Positions 25,201 to 40,200 of a stretch of 64,000 nucleotides of DNA are shown one piece after another. The notes beneath the pieces are model-generated. The model saw only the letters and a program-made list of their open reading frames with translations. It was not told the origin of the DNA and did not search any database. The stretch covers positions 1,243,001 through 1,307,000 of the forward strand of contig NC_092680.1 in the NCBI RefSeq assembly GCF_964355755.1, in the 5' to 3' direction. This DNA comes from Antedon mediterranea (taxonomy: Eukaryota; Echinodermata; Crinoidea; Comatulida; Antedonidae). The position numbers were made by a program, and so were the translations under genes. Positions within the stretch are counted from its first letter, which is position 1, and each line of letters opens with the position of its first letter.

Positions 25201-28200
25201 TTCGACTCGACAGTTGCGCAGTGGGTGTAATGAAAATTTCATAAATGTTTACAAATAGTTAATTGATAATTTGTTAGAATTCTCTCATTCGAAATGTTGC
25301 AGTTACCTTAATTGTATTAAGTTGTGCTTGTATGTCCTCCATAGTACTAGGCACACTACCAAGCTGGGCTTGCTTTCTCTCCATGCTGGCCAGCCACGGA
25401 ATAACCTCTTTTAATAAAAAGTTGTAGAGCCTCATCGCTTCGATTCTTTCCTCCACTAATAGTTTTCTATTGTTAGAATAAATTAGTAATATAATTATCA
25501 TTATATACAATAATTATGTTCAATTCAATTCAATTTTATTCGAGCACATAAATAACAATACAATAATGAACGGTTGTAATATAAACTTAAAAGTAAAAAA
25601 CAAAGCTCAGGATGACCCAATAAAACCTTACGGTTATTGGAGTGTATTTCGGATAAGTGGTATAGTATTGTCTCATTTTGTACATACCTAGAAGATAGTG
25701 TTTCTTTGAGCCCATTCCAATTATCGTGGATACTTTCCTGGAGCTCTACTACACTAGACGAGTCGGCAACGTCCTTTTCACATAACAGCTCATCAGCAAT
25801 ATCAATAACCGTTTTGTACTGAAGAGCAGATCTGTCTAATCCGGTTTCGGTTTTCTATATAATACAAATAAAAACTGCATAAAATTTTCTGCAATAAACA
25901 TTGTTTAGATTGTATATCTATTGTACATAGGCTTATTGTGTATTGATATTATACAAGGTCTATTTGTTTATAGCATATCACTAAAATGTACTAGTAGTTC
26001 GTAAGACTTACTTGTAGTATGCTCTGAAGTTCTAATAACTCTTTCTTATTAATATCCCCAGACTGCAACATCTCCAACTCTGGAAGAACCCAATCTTCTA
26101 CTTCATCTGCTTCCCTCTGCAAAAGATTTACTTTCTCCAGCAGTCGCTGAACAAACTCACATCTTTCCATAACGGGGCTTGAAAGCCTACTGTAACGCGA
26201 GTTCATGTCATCTAGTTTCATCTGAATGTTAGAAAGGGCGCTACTCCTTCCACTCTGAACAACGCTGGTAACATCACGATTAATGTTTGTCACAACGGAC
26301 TGCAGAGCAGTTAACATATTCTTCAAATTCTAGCAAGAAAAATATGCATGATAAAAGTGATTGCTGCTGTAAATGTAAAGGTTGGTATTATTGAAGGGAA
26401 AATCCTTTATATAATAATATTGTTCTCACCACATAATCTTGTAGAATGTTTGTAAGAGGTTCTTTCTTCAACACGATTGGAATCTGTCCAAGTCGTGCGT
26501 AGATATGCTCTGCGTCCTGAATTTGTCGCAAGAGGTTTTCAAGTCTTTCTCGAAGGCTAATGTTGCCACTTAGACTACTGGTAAGCTTCATCTTGTAGTC
26601 AGAAAGCTGGGCTTTTAGATCGTTGTACCTTTTGGTGACCGTTTCTAAAGTTGAAATTGAAATAAAGCAGGTAACAGACTATTGTATTATGTATGTGTAT
26701 AATAACCATATTCGCCCGGTTGTAAAGCGTATGATGCAATACATTGCCATGTGATTCGTAATCATGAGTATACTGATATTAGTCTAAGGAATAGTTGAAT
26801 ACCTAGATTCGTTTGTACACTCGGCTTGACGTCATCATGAACGTCATAGAGACCTCTTCCTGATTCCTTCAATCTGTCGACTTCTCTACCATGCAGAATA
26901 ATTGTGTCAGATACATCCTAGAGTAAACGGTTACAATATAAATTATATCAATATATTTTTATGATTATGAATGTTGTGAATAAGTCATTTGATGTATTTA
27001 GAACCGGTAGTGGATGCAAATCAGCACGTGGATTTAGTAAATATTATTGGTTGAATAAGTAGCCGATTAGCGTATAGTATCATGTCATATATTTGTATCA
27101 GGAGACGCCACGTGAGACGAAGTGTATCGAGTGAAATAGGTTACTCGGACTAATACCTTTACTCTGTCGATCTGCTCTTGATATTGACCTGGCTCTCCAG
27201 ACACTTCCTCTTTCACAAGTTTTTTGACAACATCAGTCATATCTTCTAACCATTCATGCATGAACCGAGATGATGACTGGTATATCTGCATCATATCAAA
27301 GATCTTCATCATCAGAGCCGTGTGAGCCTGACATTGTGATTTCAATTGCTTGTATCGATTGTTCAGTTCACCTAGTCTGTCAGACAATGTACTACTATCG
27401 ATGTGACCAGTGAAAGACGAAGAAAAATGACGGTTTTCTATAGAGTCTCGGAACTCTGCCAAAGCTTTCTGGTATTCCTGTGCACGAAATTTAACAAAAA
27501 TGCATGAAATGACATATTATTTATTTTATGTTTTTATAATAACTATTAGTCTGATCGATCCACATAAACAATTAAGCTTATTCAAAAGTCCTAAGTTACC
27601 TTTGAGAATGTTACAAAGTTGGAGCCTGCCAACGTGATAAACTTTAAATTGGCTGCCTGGCTTATAACATCTTCAGCAAATTCTTTCTGCTCTTCGCATT
27701 GTTGTTTAACACGATCAGCATCCACTCCGATACTTTTTATTGATCGATGCAACTGTCCAGTGGCTGTAGACATCCACGTTTCGAATTCTTCGACCTCTGC
27801 TAGAACTTGTTCCAGATCATGACGGGCTTGAAGAAGTTTGGTAAGACGTGAATTCGAATGGCTGCTAAGGCTGTTGTATCTAGATCTCAAGCTGGTGACG
27901 GCCTTCTGTAGGTTTTCGATGTCACTTGAGGTGAAATTGTCAAGCGCCTGTCGTAGAAAATGCTGGGCTTCCTGGCATGCTTCCAACACATCTTCCTGGT
28001 GACCTACTACCGACTCGTTGAATATCTGATGGTTAATATAGTTAGACGATTACTTAGTATATATAAGTTAGACGATTACTTAGTATATTACTTATAATAA
28101 AAACCGTCCTGTTAATTATTCTACTTTTCCACCCACGAAACATAACAGACCTTGTGTTGACTAAGCTGGTCTGACAATGACGTAACCTGCTCCGATAGCT

Positions 28201-31200
28201 GCTGGCCTAAACTCATTTGGGTTTCAGCCTGAGTTACCCAATCTAGTAACCCTTTGATATTCCCATTAATGGAATCATACTCTTCCTGCAGTTTTATCTA
28301 AAAAACAATTATGACATACATTTAGGTCTACTTTTGGTGTAACACATACTGCCTTATTTGGTTATACAAAGTCTTATGGGGGTATTGAAGCAAGTATGTA
28401 CATTGGCATTCCGTCTTTTAACCACCCTTTGAGACCAATCAACAGTAATTGTAATGAATAATCCATACCTGTTCATCATGGCTTAAACGTAAACTGTTGA
28501 GTGTTTCCTCTGCCTTCTTGTACACATCTCCAGATTTATGACTCAGAAGCTTGTATTGATTACGTAGTTCTGCAATTAGCTTCTGAAGATCATCGATTTG
28601 CGAGGCGTTTAATCGGTGACGTTTATCAGAAAGAAATTTCTCGGCACCATGAACAGAATCCAATATGGCTGCTTTCTTTGAGTCCACATCACCATGAATG
28701 ACCTTATTTTATAACATAGGAATTTGCAATGTAAGTTGTGGCAGTTCGAAAATTATAGTATCTTAACTTATAGGTTAAGCATATAGTAAGTGAAATAACA
28801 GTTGGATAAAGCGTGGTTCCCACTAGAAGGCAACACAATGCACGTATCGACACAAAGTGCTATATTGCGTAATCACAAGTGGAAACCGACGACGCAACAG
28901 TGCTGCAAACATCGAAAGCGGGGGCGAACATAATTATTGGTATGGAATTTTCTTATGTTGCGTAGGTTGCGTTACTTTGCGTCGTTACTGGAAATTGGAT
29001 GGGACAGTAGGGTGTGAGGGGATGAGGTGGGGTGGATTGAAACCGTAGTTGTACTAATCACATGTTACCTGATATGATTTGAATTCTCTATCTAGTTGGT
29101 TTATATCTAGACTTCTTGGCGCCGACTGGTTGACATGTGTGTCGACCTCTGTTACCCAATCGAGTAAATTGGTGAGATCTAGCTTTCTATCGATACACAA
29201 TTCGACGATATGTAGGAGATCAATGACGTCATCCAACTGTTTGGTCAATGAAGCATAGCGCTGTTCAATCACTACTACTTGTTGCTGGATTGGCGAATCA
29301 ACTATTTAGAAAGAATTGGTTAAACAAAACTTATGCAAATTTATAAATTCGCTGATATAAACGTATCATTCTGATTTTATATAGATATAAATTGATTTAC
29401 TATATGAATTATTTTGCTCCACCTAGTAACACCGTAGTTTGAAAAACAAAACCTGTTATCCAGGTTTCTGTTAAAATTCTTTGTACTGTAAAAAACTTGA
29501 TTGATTGGACAAAAAGTTAATATGCATATTCATTTTTAATATTATGCTTATTTAACAAAATGTACCTTCAGAGCTGATCATAGAATCATCATCATTCGAA
29601 GATCTCAGCTTCAGAGATTGTGTAATGTTACTTGTACTCATATACAAAGATCGGAATCTGGGTGGAATATGTAACTCAAGTGCTTCTTCTTGTGTAAGCC
29701 TATCTAGTATTTTCCCATATCGTGCGTAATCGTTAATGGTTGGTTTGTAGTTTAACACGTCACTTTGGAATTTCTGTTTGGAAAATAATTTCAAATTGTT
29801 AAAACCGTTGGTTTATTACATTTTACTGCTTTCGTAAAAACAGAATGTAGTATATAAATATCTATAGTATTCATGATGTAAACAGAATGTAGTAAATAAA
29901 TATCTATAGTATCATGATGTTCAGTTACGCACAAATAGCGAGCTGTCGTTCCGGGACGGTAGACGAAGCACAGACGTTTATTCGACGGAATAATGTACGA
30001 CATGCTTATGCGCATGCGGAGATTAATATTGTTTATCAATTCTGTATCTCCGTTTTGAAATGACAGCAACGCTATAATAGGCTCAAATCTCAACTATATT
30101 TCTCAACAAGGCGCAGGATCGTTAGTATTAGTTTAGTTTAGTAGGAATGTGATACATACCTTGGTATCTTCCAATTGATTTTTAAGCGTGTTCCTATCAT
30201 TGGGAAAAGGTATACGTTGTTTGACTTTGTACTCTGAGCTATCCAGCCAATGACCAACCTCCTTATACGCGTGATTATACTTCCTACTAGCTCTGATTCT
30301 ACTCTCTATTTGCTTGCTCCTAAGAAACATAATTAAATAAGTGAAACTTAAAACATAAACTGTAAATAGATAAAACATTATATATAGATATTACATATTA
30401 ATCATCTTCAATCAATCATTTATTAAAGTTATTAGAAAGGGTTTTCAAAAAAAGTAAAATACTACGTAGCCCTACCTCTTTTGCAGAAGATCATCAAGAG
30501 CTCTCCAGTTGTTGCCCACACTGGTAAGAACAGATTCCACATAAGACGTGTCACTAGCCTTAGGGTCCTGAATCAGGTGTTGCCCCAGACTGTGAATCTC
30601 TTTCAATTTATTTTGGTGAACGGATTGTTCTTGAAATAACTTCTAAAAGATAATATGTCATTAACATATATTAGTAAGCGTTATAATGTATTCCGTGTCT
30701 GAAACTAACTAACTAGTTGGAACCACGCTTTAGTACAGGTTTGAATTAAGTTTACAACATTGAGCATCAAAGGGTTTTATAGTAACCAAATAAAAATACG
30801 TACTTTGATTTTGTTTTCAGCTTGGCTGTAGTCAAGAGTTACCGCGGCCCATGAGTCTAACTCATCACAGACTGGAAGCACCCAATCTTCTAATTGGTCC
30901 ACTGATTTCTCAAATTCGTCAAGTCTTGCAATAAACTCGTCAACTACTTTTCCATGACGTTTGACAGAGTCGATTAGTTCATCATATCGGTTTTTGAATG
31001 TAGTGACCTTTGTCTGCATTGCTTTTGCAACCTGTGGCTCACTGTCTTTGATAATCTTTTCTGCCATGGCGTTAAAGGCTCGTATCGCTGACTGATGGCT
31101 CTCAATATCACCCTCTAGTGTCTTTAAAGCATTACAAATGGAACATGTTATTTTTCAAACACAATTACATAATTTTGTAAACAACTACTAAATAATAAAT

Positions 31201-34200
31201 TAGAATAATGATGCAATTAACAGATAGGCGTGTAATGTATTTATAAACGAACTAAATAAACCTGCACAAGCACCGCAGTCAAACAACGAATCATATGGCA
31301 TTACGCTTAAAGCGTGGTTCCCACTAGAATGAAACGCGGTGATGTATTGAGGCAAAGTGATGTATTGCGTAATCACAAGTGGGAACCGACGACGCAACAG
31401 TACTGCAAAAATCGCAGGTTTGATTTCACGCAGGCGGGGGCAAACACAATTATTGGTAGGGAATTTTGTTACGTTTCGTGGGTTGCGTTACGTTGCATCG
31501 CTAGTGGAAACCAAGCTAAAGTGCCGCAGTGTTTGTTTATTTTGTCATTATTAATATTATCATAATATGAAAATAAGAAGAAAAAATATATTGTTTTGTT
31601 TTATTTCGTACCTTAACCTCTTGAAGATTTTCAATAAGTGGAGGTCGTTTGAGTATCAACAGCGTTCCTTTTTCCATCTTGTAAACCTTTGCTTCTATAA
31701 GCTCCAGCCACTGCAACAGGTCATGATAGGTTTCCTGGAAGCTCTGTGACTGGACGAGGCCCTCGTGAAGCTGGGAACTGTAGGACTTTATGTCGGCATC
31801 AAGTGCATTGTATCGCCTAACCATGTCATCTATTAAAACAAAAAGGCGCTTCATAAAAGTATTCAACCAATGTCAACTGATAAAAACTATGCCTAAGTGA
31901 ACCAACTACAAAATTATAAATAAAAAATAAAGCAACGGTGCTGTTGTTTTCGAGATTATATGACCAGTTCATTATAGTACTCAAATAACAGCTCTTTATC
32001 GCAATCGTGTCTATATTTACCAAATCTCCTTCTTGCGCCAGGCTCCAGCTTAGGCTCCGCGTCACCAAGTTCTCGACAACACTCTTTACATTGGTCGATG
32101 TCTTGCAAGTGAGCCACTAAGTCCTCTTGCATTAACTATACGAATTAAACACACAAAAAAACAGTTAAATTTGCATAATGCTCTCTGAAATTCATGTAGG
32201 CTACAAACAAATTAATGACGGTTTAATTTCATTAGGCCTACTAAAGTGTGTTCTCTAATGAGAATGAAGTTTGAGTTTTAGAAACAAATTAGCAATTGGC
32301 TTTTCAGGAGCAATACATTACTTTTGTCAAATAAGCGAAATATAAATTTATTTTCCACAAAAATGTATTAAAATCAGGTGTTTAGGATACAATAAAATGA
32401 TTTAAATATATTGCACATTAATGTATCATAATATGTATCATAAAGCGTGGTTCCCACTAGAACGCAACGCAGCGACGTATCTACGCAAAGTGCTGTATTG
32501 CATAATCACAAGTGGGACCCGACGACGCAATAGTGCTGTAAACATCGATCGCAGGTTTGATTTCATGCAGGCGGGAGTAAACACACTTATTGAAAGGGCA
32601 TTTGCTTATGTTGCGTAGATTGCGTTACGTTGTGTCGCTAGTGGGAACCAAGCTTCTTATGAATAGTAAATACACTACTTGTAATTTGTTAGTCTGCTGT
32701 TGCATGTTTTGACCACTCCCACTTGATATCAATCTACGCAATGCTAATTCAGTCTCTTGTAGCCAGCGATGAAATTTATCTGATCGATCTTCAAACAACT
32801 GTTGCAGACCAATGACGTCACTCAATCTTGAGAGATGTTCGCTGCTTCCAGCTTTCAGGCGGTCGTAACGTCTCGTCACATTGTTCAAACGGTCATATAT
32901 TATTGTGAATCCGGGATAAGAAACTGACTGGAAGTCGTTTATGCTCGTTCTGAACTTCAATAGTGACTCTTCATAGTTCTGTAAAAATATTTATATCGAT
33001 TACATATAGTATTATGTAAACATGTTATTAATTATATTTGAGTAGAAATATATTCTGACCTTTGACATTTCTATAATCTTCTCTCCAGCCTTGATGATAA
33101 ACTTTAGGTCGGCCAAATGTGTGAGAACATCTTCATTAAACTCTTTGTGTTGAACATGCTGCTGGCGCATAGTGGAGAGGTCTTTGTTGACTGTTTTGAT
33201 GGACGTATCCAGATGCTGCTCAGCTACCGCCATCCAACGTTCAAATTCGGCAGTTTCTTCTTCGAATTTAGGAAGATCTTGAGAAGCTATCTGGAGTTGT
33301 GTAAATCGTGTTCCAGACTCGCCATTGACGCGGTTAAAGCGATGGCTTAATTCAGAGTTAAGATCAGTCAATTTATCAACTTCATCTTCACTGAGTCTTG
33401 ACTGATACTTTTGTAACATCTCCTGTGCATCTTTTATTGACTTTACAACTGGAGTCTGATGTTCTTGGATATCATCTAGCAGTTTCTAGGAGGAATTGAG
33501 GCAAAATACAAAATAAAATATGAACTCACGTCATTAGGACACTTGTGAATAAACAGCTTGCTTGTCTTGACAAGTTAGTAAAACAGAGTGGTTATTCCGT
33601 TTTTCTGTTGTCTTGGTCAATTTATTCGGTTTATTAGGCTTTTCCTGGTTTATTTTACATGAACTCTTTTCATTTTTACACTTTTGCTAAACAGTGCATA
33701 GAGAATATGTATTTTTGTGCTATATACATTTAAAACCATTAACCATTAAACAAAGCTGTTATGTAGAATACAAGAATACATCTAAACTGTTAATTAGCCA
33801 AGATACAGTTGAGATAAACACAATAGAAAACTTACTCTTTGTTTAGTGACCTGTCTCATAAGTGTGGATATTGAGCTGCCAATAGGGTCTTCACTCGCCA
33901 GGCTGTTCTCTGCTTTTTTTATCCAATCTAAGAGATCCTGTAGGCTCATGACTGCATTTCTATATTGCTCACTCAACATAGCCTATGTGGTAAAACACAA
34001 ATGTATAACTTATTAATTGATAACAGAGAAAAAGCGGTGTAAAATGTCCTAATCCGGAGTTGTTTTAAGTAACTTACAGAATCTTGCTGATTTTGCTCAA
34101 GTTCATCAAGCACAGTGTGTGAACTGCTTAACCATTCAGCGGCATTCTTCTTCAATTTTTCGTACATGATTCGAAGTTCACTGATGTGTTGTTGAAGTTT

Positions 34201-37200
34201 AGAGTAACATTCAGTGGTGAGTGTGTCATGGTTCTCTCGAAGAAACGTCTCTCCAGCGTTGATAACTTCCAGAATAGACGGATCTAGTTCGTCAACCTCC
34301 TTACTTACAATCTGTAAAATGCAATATAGGCCTAATAGTAAATTTCTGGTCAGTAAGATTTTTTCATGAATTTCTATAGATTTAATAATTCATTTCTTAG
34401 AAATAGAATCTAGTGATACTCAATAAAACAGTTTTGAGTCATAGGCTCTATTTGTTGTGATGTGCTAAAAAATGTAGTGATATTCCCAAATATAGTAGTG
34501 ATATTCCATATTCCATATATTCATATATGGGCATCACATTTTTTGTCACATAAAGTTTGATAGTGTGGACAGAGCTTTAAAAATACTTTCACTTTATCTT
34601 TTAGGTCTACTTATTTATTTTCCTCATTCTTTAGATAATTACCAAGAAAGCATCGATTTCGGCTGAAAGTTTGTTTAAATCTCTGCTCGTTGGCTTCTTC
34701 TCAGTAAGTCGTCTCAGAAGGGTTTCTATGGATAACTTGGTAGCGGTCACATCTTCCTGCTTGCTGAGCCATAGGCGAATTAAAGCAAGGTCCTCGATAA
34801 AACCAGATATTGTCCTCTTTAGCGCTTCATAGCGTCGATTTATTAAGGCAAGTTCTTTGTCGAATTTAGTCTCTCCCACATCTGTTGATCGAAAACAGTT
34901 TTAAATTATAATTTACATTTTGATCAAAACATATTTTAAATGGGTCTCAACCTAATTAACCAATACAATAGCACGTACAGTGAGTTATTAGTAGTTTTAG
35001 AAATAGATCATGCTACGATGAGATAATAAATATAAACTAACGATTCTTACCAAGAGCGCCATCTAGAGAATTAGAACTTCTAGCAATTGACCAACTAGGT
35101 TGTAGACCTTCTTCAACTTCGTCTGACTTTTGATGATGACTAGTTGCTATGCTCACTTGATGCTCTCTAAAGAGGTTGTTTAAGGTTGTCCCTAGATTGT
35201 TGATGTCATCAATCAGCTTCTCGTTGTCGCCAATTTCTTCCTGTGTTAGCTGAAATTGATAAGCAACCACATTTTTAATACACAAGAATGATGATGTAAA
35301 ACAAGAAAGAAGCTAATCATAAAATTGAAATATTTGTTCTTGTAATACCTTAAGTTGCTGGAGCTGCATGTCAACTGTATGTTGGTCTCTTGCCTTCAAT
35401 GTAATACTGTCAAGAGTATGTTGCATTCTGTCAAGCCATGACCGTACGTCAACTGCCATATTCTCATATCGCTTTTCTGTCAATTTACGCTGATCAAACT
35501 GTCCACGTCTAGAAAAAAAGGGGTGTTTTGAACAAAAATAAAGCAAGTTGCTGTTGTATATTACTCGGATGTGTACCAGTAGTATACATTTATGTTGTGT
35601 ATTCTTTGTGTATTAATCAACATTAAAACCATAAACTCTACAGAATGCACTAGTAATTTAGATCTACTTATGCCGTATTTTAATTTAAATCGTCATCAAT
35701 TGTAATGATGATTTACATAAAATAATAATCAATAACATTTTCTATATTTATATTTAATCCATCATAATTACCACCATTGGTATACTCATCATTATAAATT
35801 ATATCATCAATAATAACAAACGTCTTAAGATACCAACCTTGTAGCATGTGCGGCTTCTAAGAATGCCCAGTTATGTTTAAAGTTCATCATCATCGCCGAA
35901 AGCTGTGTGGTATTATTAGCGCGAGGATGATCAAACAATTCTCTTGCGAGACTCAGGATCTTCTGGTACTGTAGCTGCTGGCGATTTATATATTGAGCTG
36001 CCATCTTAAAAATTGGAAAATAAAGGATGAATGGCTGTTGTACTAAAACGGCAGTAATGGAAGATAATGACAATGCTGAGAATGTAAATTAGATAACTAC
36101 AAGAGATATACAAGAAGTTTACCTGCAACTTGGAATCCATGTCCGATAAGCTTAGTTCGGCAATGTCTTTTGCTTCAAGCTCTTGTAGTAATGGCAAGAG
36201 CCAGCTTTCAAACTTCTCGACTTCCAACTCAAGATCAACCAGTTTACTTGAAAACATCTGCAGAAGCTCTCCGTGCTTTTTCAAATTTGAAATCAGGTTG
36301 TTGTGTCTTCGCCGAAAATCGTCCAGTTTAGACTGGTAGATTGTGCGTTCTTCTGGTTTGGCCAAGTTGATGAGTTCTGATGTGGAACTAACCACTGCTT
36401 CTATCACGTCTTGATAGTCACTAACCTCTTTCTCAAATACCTAAAAATAGATTATAAAGTAAAAACATATAAGAGAATATATAGAGATAACTAGAGGATA
36501 CACGGTGAAACTGAAACAGTGCTGTCAATATGCTCTTGGGAAATTGGAAGGCGGGCCTACTAATATATGAATCATATAGTACAATACCCTGTATTTCTGT
36601 AATCTCGTTGAAAGTGGTTCCCTCTTTATCACAACCATTGTTCCTTTTTCCATCTCAAATTCCAGCTTCTCTTTTTCTTCCAACCATCGGATAAGGTCGT
36701 CTAGATGTTGGTTTTTGTCAAGACCTACTCTCAACCTGTGAATATGATCTAGGAGACTTGTCTCTAGTTCATTGTACCTCTGGACAATACCATCTACAAT
36801 ATCAATAAAATGGAGAACAAAAATAAGAAAGTAACCGTATTTAAGTATGCGCTCTCTGTCACACAAGAAAAACTCATCTATTTCAAACGAGACAAACAAG
36901 TTAGATAGACATAGATTTCGTTAAAAAAAATTAAAGATTAAAAAAATTAATTTCTTCCTTAGCAGCAAGCTATGGTAACCTAATTATTTTAAAATACTTA
37001 GTTTTTTTTTACCGATAGTTCTGTCCACTTCTTCTTTCATGACTTGGTGTGAATGCACCAGATACTTTCCGTCGTCTCTCAGTTGATCAATGTCTCTGGC
37101 GTGGTTTGTTACGTCAGCATTAAAGGCCTAAACAGACATTATGTTATCAATATTTAAAATAAAATAGTAGGCCTACTTTGATCATAGCCTAGAGGATTTC

Positions 37201-40200
37201 AAAATGGCAACACCATGACGGTTTGTGTGGGTAATATATCGTATGATGCTTGCGTATAACGAAAAGTAACTTGGCTCCATCAAAGGCCTAAACATATTGA
37301 AATAAAAATGACATACTGTACCTTGCTGTGTTCTATCCTTTGCTGAACCGTATTTCTATCGGTTGTTACTGGTTCCCTGTTTAGTCTAGCCATTTCATTC
37401 TCTGCTTGTTGAAGCCATGAGGTTAGTGTTGACAGAGAATTTTTAAAAACTCTGTGTTTTTCCTGAATTTTCTTCAGATTGTCATGCGTCTCCTCGCATG
37501 TTATCTGAAGCTGATTGAAATCTGCTATTAGTCTGTTCAGACGATCACGTATGTACATTGGATCAGACGGTTCAACGTACGATCGATTAAATTGGCGGGA
37601 AAGTGCAGTTTCACGGAAATCCTTCAAAATGTGTTTGTATTCCTAAAGAAATAAACTTACTTTTACAATAATTAAGTTGAGTTAAATATGTAAAAAACAG
37701 TTATGTTTATGTTTTAATTAATTAACCAGTGTACGTTATATACCATCAATATGTAGCACTTAACATGATATTGCGCGCGCGTACAAATGATGATTCTCAG
37801 CGTTTATACGCCGACGTGGACTGTACTTTTATTGACAATACATAAGTCTCTCATATACCAGTTCTGCCGCTTTAGTGACGTCATAGGGTGAGACTATAAT
37901 TAACACGATACGATTCATGATATTGATTACATTCGCCTACAAATATTAAATATCATTATATCTACCTTGCAACTAGCAATGTAATTTTCAGCAGCATCCT
38001 TAATATTATCCAGACGTTTTGTGTTTGTTTTAACGTCTGTTGTGATCGTGTCAAGATGTGCAAACAGTTTGTCAACATCTTTCTCTTGGTTTATGTTCCC
38101 TCCCAGCTCTCTAATATCTGATACAGCCTTCTCAAACCAAATGTCCAACGCTGACAGATCGTGTTCGACAGCTTTGAGTGAATCGAGGGCGCTAGTCAGA
38201 TGTTTTTCACGAACTCTAACTTGATTTTGAAGACGATCAAATAAATCTATCATCCGGGATATATAGTCATTAATTGCGTCAATCTGGTCACGACCAAGGG
38301 CAGCGTTGTGCATGTTAACGAACAGTTGCATACTGTCTTCGCAATCACGAATTGTTCTCTGATGGCCTTGTACATCTGTGTGCACATTCTGTTAAAAAGA
38401 CCAGCAATAATTATGTATGCCTGCTGTACTAACTATTAAAGTCTGTCTACACCATCAAACTAGTTTGAAAAAAAAGTGTGATTTGCCTAAATATGGTAGT
38501 GATATGCATAAATTAATATGGTAGTGATATGACATCATCACATCACCCATGTTGTCACATACAGTGTGATAGTATAGACAGAGCTTTAGGCAACAACAAC
38601 AATTATCGAACTAATAATCTATTATATTGACTAACCTTAACCTCTTGCAGTTGAGTTTCTAGAAGTTTAGATTGTTGAGCCTGTGGCTGCATAGATCCAA
38701 GTGTGTGTTCAACATTTGACATCCAACTCAGTAGTTCAACGGCGAGCGTGACTTCATCATGGTAGCTCTTTTCAAGAACCTTGGAAAATGTTATGAAAGA
38801 TAAATATTAGCTTATTCCGTAATGTTTTGTTTGTATATAATCCCCTACTTATCTAAATACACATAATGATTAAGAGAATGTACAACAATATGCCGATTGC
38901 CTCGAGATGATCTTAAATATTGTTTAAAGCGCTTTATAATACGAATCCATTTACATCCGGCTTTCTGATTTTAATGTACCTGTGAATAAATTTGTATTAT
39001 ATTCATCAGGATAATAAACATAATTATATACATAGTATAACCTTCAATTAAAGAAACACAATCAGACACAATGCTATGGTCAACTTACATCGTAATTACC
39101 ACGAGTTACCGTGAGATGTTTTTCAACTGATGCTTTAAAGTCTATCAACCACGCCCATTGTCCTTTCATCGCAGTTAAGTATTTCTGTAGAGGATGAAAA
39201 AACAGTTTTATAATACTGAACAAAATCATAATCCCATCACGTGTCCGACGCGCGTATTAAACCACCTGCTATTTTTTTAATGAAACATATATTTTTTAGA
39301 TTTATTGCCTATGAAATTATATATCCGAATTCGTAATGGATTATTGAATGCAAAGAACATGACATCTGGAGAAATAAAACTAGGATACCTTGATGCATTC
39401 TGAGCCTGGGTGATTTTGGCTGATCATTGTCTCTCCTCTTTGTATCACCTGGTTGAACTCGTCTCTATGTCTTTCTATTTCGCCAGCCAGACTCTAAACG
39501 AAAGATAATAATACGTTATGATAATGATCAACTACCCTATACTACTAAAGGTCTAGGTATAGTTGTTTTTGTTTGGTTCAATGAACGAACTAAATACAAA
39601 TATGAAAGTCTAGGCATATTAGTTGTTTTTGTTTGGTTTAAAGAATGAATAAAACACAAATTTAGATTGTTAATAACTAAGATGTTCTACCAAAATGTGA
39701 TCTTCCATCTCTTTGATAGTAGGATGAGTATTTTCCCATTGTGCTTCTATATCTCCAAGGCCATCAAGCCAGGACAACTCTCGAGTGGCGTCTTGTGAGA
39801 ACTCGAGCAAGACCTCGAGCAGATGAAGACGACGCAGCGCAGCGTCTAACAGTCTCTGGTACTCTGCCTCAAGCTTCTGGAGCGTGGCATTGTACTTTCT
39901 CAGTTCCTCTCCTGAATATTTGGTACGATCTCTTTGACACTGATCCAGGTTAGCTCTGTACTGCCGTATGTTCTCAAGTTCTAAAGATAGTTTATGATAC
40001 AGATCTCTAATACTGGAGACATCACTGCCATACGACATTTTGTTCACTGTTGACTATAGACATAAAGATATAAAATAAATGGAAAACAAACCATGTGCAG
40101 TAAACAATACTCTGCTGTCATTACACAACGATACAAATCACGTGACAAGTTTGAATTATGAACATTGCTGTGAAAAGTCGTGCTACAAACTGCAGCATTA

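Larger units (their letters stand above)
28151..33485 (-). other. Spectrin super-repeat block 2 (11 exons, 842 residues)
   Basis: Exons 33060-33485, 32679-32978, 32021-32135, 31612-31829, 30804-31121, 30476-30642, 30160-30319, 29566-29773, 29069-29301, 28469-28702, 28151-28297, with lengths 426, 300, 115, 218, 318, 167, 160, 208, 233, 234, 147. Order, phases and most lengths equal those of block 1. Exon 4 carries GTLLILKRPPL; exon 8 ends in LKLRSSNDDDSMISSEG. Two full MITEs of family A and a fragment of a third sit in introns of this block; a fourth lies in intron 10. Confidence 0.9.
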
